Positions 59,578 through 64,000 of a stretch of DNA of 64,000 nucleotides are shown here, one piece after another. Below the pieces are notes generated by a model. That model ran no database searches and was not told where the DNA came from. It saw only the letters and a list, made by a program, of their open reading frames with translations. The stretch's first letter is position 1; every line of letters starts with the position of its first letter. The DNA is taken from the NCBI GenBank assembly GCA_021234155.1, contig JAJEKV010000011.1:1426001-1490000 (forward strand), read 5' to 3'. A program made the position numbers and the translations under genes. Origin of the DNA: Isoetes taiwanensis (Eukaryota > Streptophyta > Lycopodiopsida > Isoetales > Isoetaceae).

Positions 59578-60037
59578 GAACTCCATGTTGGGGGAGATGG
59601 CTTCTTCTATCTTCTTGCCGAATTCGCTTGCCGAAGTGGAGATGGCATTGCAAATTGTTGCTTCAAAAGCTTGCCAATGAGTGGCAATGTCTTAACATCT
59701 CCACGACTGCATGCTCTTCCATTGATTTGCTGTAGATCACGATGTCGTCGAAGAGAATTGATGAAGAAATCATCCAAGGGATCTTCAAAGATGTCATTCC
59801 TCCAATGCATACAAGTTGGTGGAGCATTCCATAGACTTAGGGGCATTACTGTGAAATCATAGTGCCCATACCGTGTTCTGAAGGAGTCTTATAATTATCT
59901 TCCCCCTTCATTCTTATTTGCTGATTGCCCGAGCTTAAGTCGATTTTGTAGAAGAATCTTGCTTCTTGGGGCTGATCCATTATGTCGTTGCTTGTTGAGC
60001 TGCCCATGGTTGATATACATCTTTAGACTTCCATCTT
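59578..60037 (-). mobile_element. Gypsy element B, RT piece
   Basis: The minus strand, right to left, encodes DGSLKMYINHRQLNK-like sequence, then FRTRYGHYDFTVMPLSLWNA and NDIFEDPLDDF, with the catalytic DDIVIYSKSMEEH stretch in another frame. These are gypsy RT motifs. The piece joins the segment at 54241-54340 across element D, and its 5' end stops at the candidate TIR element beginning at 60038. Confidence 0.88.
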
Positions 60038-60054
60038 GAACAAGATTGCAAATT

Positions 60055-60082
60055 AAACGGGAGTGTTGCAGCACTCCCGTTT
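60055..60082. repeat. Hairpin aaacgggagtg...cactcccgttt
   Basis: An 11-bp perfect stem with a 6-base loop, located inside the left terminal repeat of the candidate TIR element. Confidence 0.85.
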
Positions 60083-60536
60083 CAAAGATTCCCTTTAAAA
60101 AACATCATGCTCTAAAAATTGGCCTTTTTTGATAAACTTAAAAATTTCAGAGGGTTCATTGTTTTTTTTCCCCTCATTTTGGCCCCTCATTAAGTGACAA
60201 GTTTATTTTTTGCAAAGAAATACCCTTGAAAATGGCAAAATGTAGGCATGAATACGTAATCTCTAAAAGTGAGATATCAAAAACATCAAAATAGAGAAGA
60301 AAAAATAATTATTATTTCTTTAAAAATTTTCAATACATTAATTTGGCATCCTCAAAATTTGGTGCATATTGAACAATATGCTTGTCAGACGTTGCAACTG
60401 GGTATCTGTCCCAAGTCTCCACGTTTAGTTGTTCCATCAAACAGTTTTGACATGTTATGACGATCTATCGGCTGAATGAAAAACAAGAAAATAATCAAGT
60501 AAACAAATGAACACTAGGGCATGTAAAACGAAAAGC

Positions 60537-60675
60537 GTATTCTGGAATACACTTATGCTTTTCTAAAAAACAAACATGTATTCCAGAATACACTTTGGAT
60601 TTTCAGAGAAAGCAAAAGTGTATTCCGGAATACACTTTTAATTTCCTAGGAAAGCAAATGTGTATTCTGGAATAC
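60537..60675. repeat. GTATTCCGGAATAC palindromes, left cluster
   Basis: Copies or variants lie at 60537, 60578, 60620 and 60662 (gtattctggaatac, gtattccagaatac, gtattccggaatac), with spacing of 41-42 bp, that is four helical turns. A decayed fifth copy is near 60707. Each is followed by acttt or acctt, and spacers carry aaagca. Confidence 0.85.
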
Positions 60676-61245
60676 ACCTTTGCTTTCTAAGAAATCAAAT
60701 ATATATTCTAGAACAACATGTTGCCTGTGTTAAGGTGCTGGAAGACGCTTGTGATAATAACCAAACACATTAAAGAGGATCTTATTTACAACTAAAATTG
60801 ATAATAATAATAAATAACAATGTAAGAGGTACTTGGCCAAAATAAGATTCATTATTAGCAACACTCCCTTAGGGTGCTTGGCGTGTAACTTCTTCAGTTT
60901 GACTAGACATAGAACAAGAATCATTTTGGTCCACTTTTGAAACTTTTTCTTTTACAAATATTTCATTGCATTCGATTTGGTCTATTTTATGCACTCTCTC
61001 TTTTACAGAGACTGGATGAATCGAGTCCTCAGTTTTAACTCTTTTCTCTGCAGAATAGATGAGTTATCGTAAACATCTTTATTAAGGCATTGAAAGAGTA
61101 GTTCGCATAACACCTACATTTATTAACCCAAAGATAACCCAATTTAGAGGCAAAAACCAAGGAAACGCCATGCATGCCTTCATATTGGAATTGGCATTTT
61201 GCCATCTTCAAGCTTGTGCTTATCTTGGTTTCTGCGTGTAACACT

Positions 61246-61328
61246 TCAGATCCTAATGATGGTTGTCCATATGTTCAGATCCTAATGATGGTTGTCCATA
61301 TGCTCAGATCCTAATGATGGTTGTGCAA
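61246..61328. repeat. 29-bp tandem repeat, three copies
   Basis: Units starting at 61246, 61275 and 61304 read tcagatcctaatgatggttg plus tccatatg. Nearly identical. Confidence 0.92.
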
Positions 61329-61525
61329 CGCATCTGCAGCCTGCTTGAAAGATGCATCCAATTCCTTTTTATCAAAACTCATAACTTGGAAAAACTCTTG
61401 TTCTTGAATGATCCTTGCCGTAGGCCATGGGAAGCCACTGCAGGTGCTGCAAAAATATTTGTACAATATATTAAATTATCATTCATAAACAAGATACATG
61501 TATTGAAGGTAAGAACTTGTACTCT

Positions 61526-61557
61526 TTCTATTCTATTCTATTCTATTCTATTCTATT
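61526..61557. repeat. (TTCTA)n microsatellite
   Basis: About six copies of TTCTA, the same unit as at 38925-38961. Confidence 0.95.
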
Positions 61558-62502
61558 AGACAAAGTCTTCGACTTCATCTTCAACATTTTTTCAAAGAAG
61601 TTAGGTATTTCTTTCTGCAAATTCATATCCTCCTCAACATGTGAATGTGCTAAACATAAGAAATGATGGAGAGTTATAAATAGCTTCAAATAGGCAGACA
61701 AACGATTTTGAACAATTGGATGAATGATGTTGCAACATAAAACCTTAATGGTCATTCAAAATTTACTGCAGCAAATTGATGATGTAGAGACAGGCTATGC
61801 TCAACCTTCAGATATTGGCACCGGGTTTGGACTAAAAATTTAAGCCACAAAAGCATTTTTATCATGTGCTTCTTGTGGAAAAAACATGCCCATTTATTGC
61901 CTACGATGAGGCAATGCTAAACAAAACTTGAAGAACTCAGAAAATCGTATGATACTTTAGCAGAAATAGCCACAACTTGTTGGCGTTACACAAACAGATG
62001 CATAGACATGGATGTCAAAAGGCTGGTTGCCTCTTCAATGCAGAGAATCACATGTAAAGCAACCAGGTCTGAAGATGGATAACAGTCAAGTAACAGATCA
62101 AAGCATTTGGAACTCATACTAAGAAATAACAGTTAATGTTCGTCCTAAAAGAGAAGATAGACTTACTCATTTGAATTGAACAAAGGCTTTGGTCAAGATT
62201 GGCAGTTCCTCCCTACGCCTCCAGCTAGAAATCAGTACTGAATTGCGACTCCAAGCTTCTTCTGCTACCAAGCAGTTGCTAAGAGGAGGAACGAGAAGGT
62301 CGAATCACAAATCCTTAACTGCAAAAACCTTCCACTGAATCCTTAATAAATCCATCCACAGATCCGTCCAGAGGTCCGTCATCACCAGCCTAATCTAAGA
62401 AACCCTAATCTAAGGGCCGCCATCACCAGCCTAAGTAGATCGCTGGATTGCGCCAGAGGAGGCGGAAAAAAAATTCGCCCCCTCTCCCGTCTGAACTAAA
62501 AA

Positions 62503-63459
62503 CCTATTCTGGAATACAAAATGTATTCCAGAATACATTTTCCACTTTATTTTAGCACCTTGATCCAGTATCCCTGCGTTTTTCTTGTATCCTTCATAAT
62601 GCTTATTACATTTTCCACTTTATTTTAGCACCGTGATCCAGTATCCCTCTATTTTTCTTGTATCCTTCATAATGTTTATTAACAAGTATCCTCGATTCTT
62701 CTTGTTGCATCACCAAAGGTCTGCGAAAATTACCTAGCAAATTATCTGCTTCGAAGTCGCCAGATGCTCCAACATAGGTTTGCAAGTTGCCAGATGCTTC
62801 AACACAGGCCGAAATCGAACTTTCGGCAGCGAACTTTAGGCAAAAACCCTAAACTGCACAAACGAACTTTGAAGGCCAGCGCCATGGCTCAGCCTATAGC
62901 CAACACCAATGCCAAAGCCATCGCCACTTCGAAATGGTAGCCCGAGGTTTGCAAGGGAAGATCGCCTTAGCGAAAGCAGAAAACAAAAATACCAAAACGT
63001 ATTCCGGTATACAAAGTGTATTCCGGAATACATTTCCCTCTTATGATCTGGAACCAAAATCCAGTACCCCTGAACTTAAAAACAAAAATATCAAAATCGC
63101 TTTATTATTTAAAAAAACCATGACCCTGTATCCACACAAAATAAATAAAAAAAAAATGAAAGGTCATCAAAATAAATTGAAAATGCCTAAAAATCTAGTT
63201 GTTGTTGGTTTGTTTTTCCACATAAAAAAATCGCAAGGTTCTATTGAAAATGCCGAAAACCCGAAAAACCTGGAAAATTTCAAGATCACTGTTGAGTCTC
63301 AAAAACTTGTATAGCAAATGTGTATTCCGGAATACACTTTGGATTCGAGCCAAAACAAAATTGTATTCTGGAATACACTTTGACTTTTAAGAAAAGCAAA
63401 AGTGTATTCCGGAATACACTTCTGTTATCCTCGAATAGCAAAAGTGTATTCCAGAATAT
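62503..63459. repeat. GTATTCCGGAATAC palindromes, right clusters
   Basis: Copies or variants lie at about 62504, 62523, 62999, 63018, 63322, 63363, 63404 and 63446. Spacing is 19 bp within the first two pairs and 41-42 bp in the last four. Perfect 14-mers occur at 63018, 63322 and 63404. A 73-bp tandem duplication (62536-62608 and 62609-62680) lies between the first two pairs. Confidence 0.85.
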
Positions 63460-63834
63460 AATTTTGGTACTTTAAAAAATTACATCATTAAAAAATGACT
63501 CATTATAACCTAAAAGCACCTTTTCTGAAATACAATCCAAGCTAACAAAATGTTGTGTATGACGTACACTTAGATTAGTGGTTTTTCCAAAAAACACACT
63601 CCAGGTAAATTCTAACTGTTAGGAAAAGTGTCACTTTGACATAGTCAATCTTCTCTTTGCACAAAAAAATGAGTGATTTTGGGGGGGTCAAAATGCAATT
63701 TTATGACCAAAATAAATTCTTTTGCCTCATTTTAGCTCTTTTTTTGAAAAAAAAGGGAAATCTTTGAGGAATATTCCTTTTGCTCTCGTTTCAATGATTT
63801 GCTCCCGTTTAATATGCAACCTTGTTCTTGGCCA

Positions 63835-64000
63835 AAAGGGTCCCCAAGTCGATCAACTCCTACAACTGCTTCTTGAGCTCTGCTAGCTCGGAAGTGTTGA
63901 TTCTATAAAGAGCCTTGCTGATCGGCTCTGCCTCCGGTGCAAGAGTGATTTCAGACTCTATGCTTCTATAGAGCAAAAGCTCTCAAATTTCATCTGGAGG
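63835..64000 (-). mobile_element. Ty3/gypsy RT N-terminal fragment, partial
   Basis: The minus strand reads IESEITLAPEAEPISKALYR then NTSELAELKKQL, the conserved sequence just before the first RT block of gypsy elements. Two stops interrupt it. It runs off the window edge. Its position and direction fit the upstream part of element B. Confidence 0.75.

Larger units (their letters stand above)
60038..63827. mobile_element. Candidate TIR element with palindrome arrays
   Basis: A 26-bp inverted repeat with two mismatches (60038-60063 and 63802-63827; core ttaaacgggag) brackets 3.8 kb. Inward, both ends share weaker similarity (caaagattcccttt). Gypsy RT motifs of the type found in B lie on both outer sides (59578-60037 and 63835-64000), as if the block interrupts one RT. 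The interior has no recognisable transposase. Minus-strand frames near 61755-61543 and 61244-61035 are protein-like but unassigned. The target duplication is unclear. A TTAA lies within the repeat on each side. Confidence 0.5.

Noticed and set aside
1-64000. tRNA or rRNA genes
   Set aside because: I saw no cloverleaf-like or rRNA-like sequence by eye; a covariance-model scan would be decisive.

Overview
The window looks like land-plant nuclear DNA. It is AT-rich and intron-containing, has few intact genes, and is dominated by LTR retrotransposons of plant Ty3/gypsy types (a Tat-like element with an extra RNase H, and a chromodomain element), MITEs and low-complexity arrays. I cannot name the species. 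A seedless land plant is possible because of the unusual methyltransferase-like gene, but that is only a guess.

Left part (1-16.4 kb): mostly gene-poor sequence with short palindromic and tandem repeats (2.4-4.1 kb). It holds a broken germin-like (cupin) gene at 4.41-5.28 kb and a multi-exon DDE-transposase-like pseudogene on the minus strand (11.46-14.53 kb), whose reading frame is cut by two nonsense codons. From 16.4 to 20.7 kb a 462-bp direct duplication flanks a decayed minus-strand gypsy fragment that carries a solo LTR (17883-19529, 5-bp target duplication GTAGA).

Centre (22-29.2 kb), the most unusual region: a minus-strand proline-rich and transposase-like pseudogene, itself hit by a TA-flanked MITE and a gypsy RT fragment, lies divergent to a plus-strand, intron-bearing, frame-damaged gene (25624-29138). 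That gene encodes a ParB/sulfiredoxin-like domain followed by a beta-class (motif IV before motif I) N4/N6 DNA methyltransferase domain. About 23 copies of the 14-bp palindrome GTATAAATTTATAC or close variants occur only in the space between the two genes and in two introns of the methyltransferase gene.

Middle right (29.2-39.8 kb): no convincing genes. It holds a hAT-type MITE with a perfect 8-bp target duplication (30804-31346), a foldback at 34.7 kb and a 1.8-kb degenerate GAATCT array with a 10-11 bp period (35.16-36.94 kb).

Right part (39.8-64 kb): one minus-strand chromodomain gypsy element (B) broken into pieces by nested insertions. Element C is a 11,174-bp Tat-like LTR element (43062-54235, TSD AGTTG). 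Element D is a 5,232-bp gag-only LTR element (54341-59572, TSD TGCTT). A candidate 3.8-kb TIR element (60038-63827) carries a second palindrome family, GTATTCCGGAATAC, with the same GTAT-N6-ATAC frame as the methyltransferase-associated palindrome. A further piece of gypsy RT runs off the right edge.
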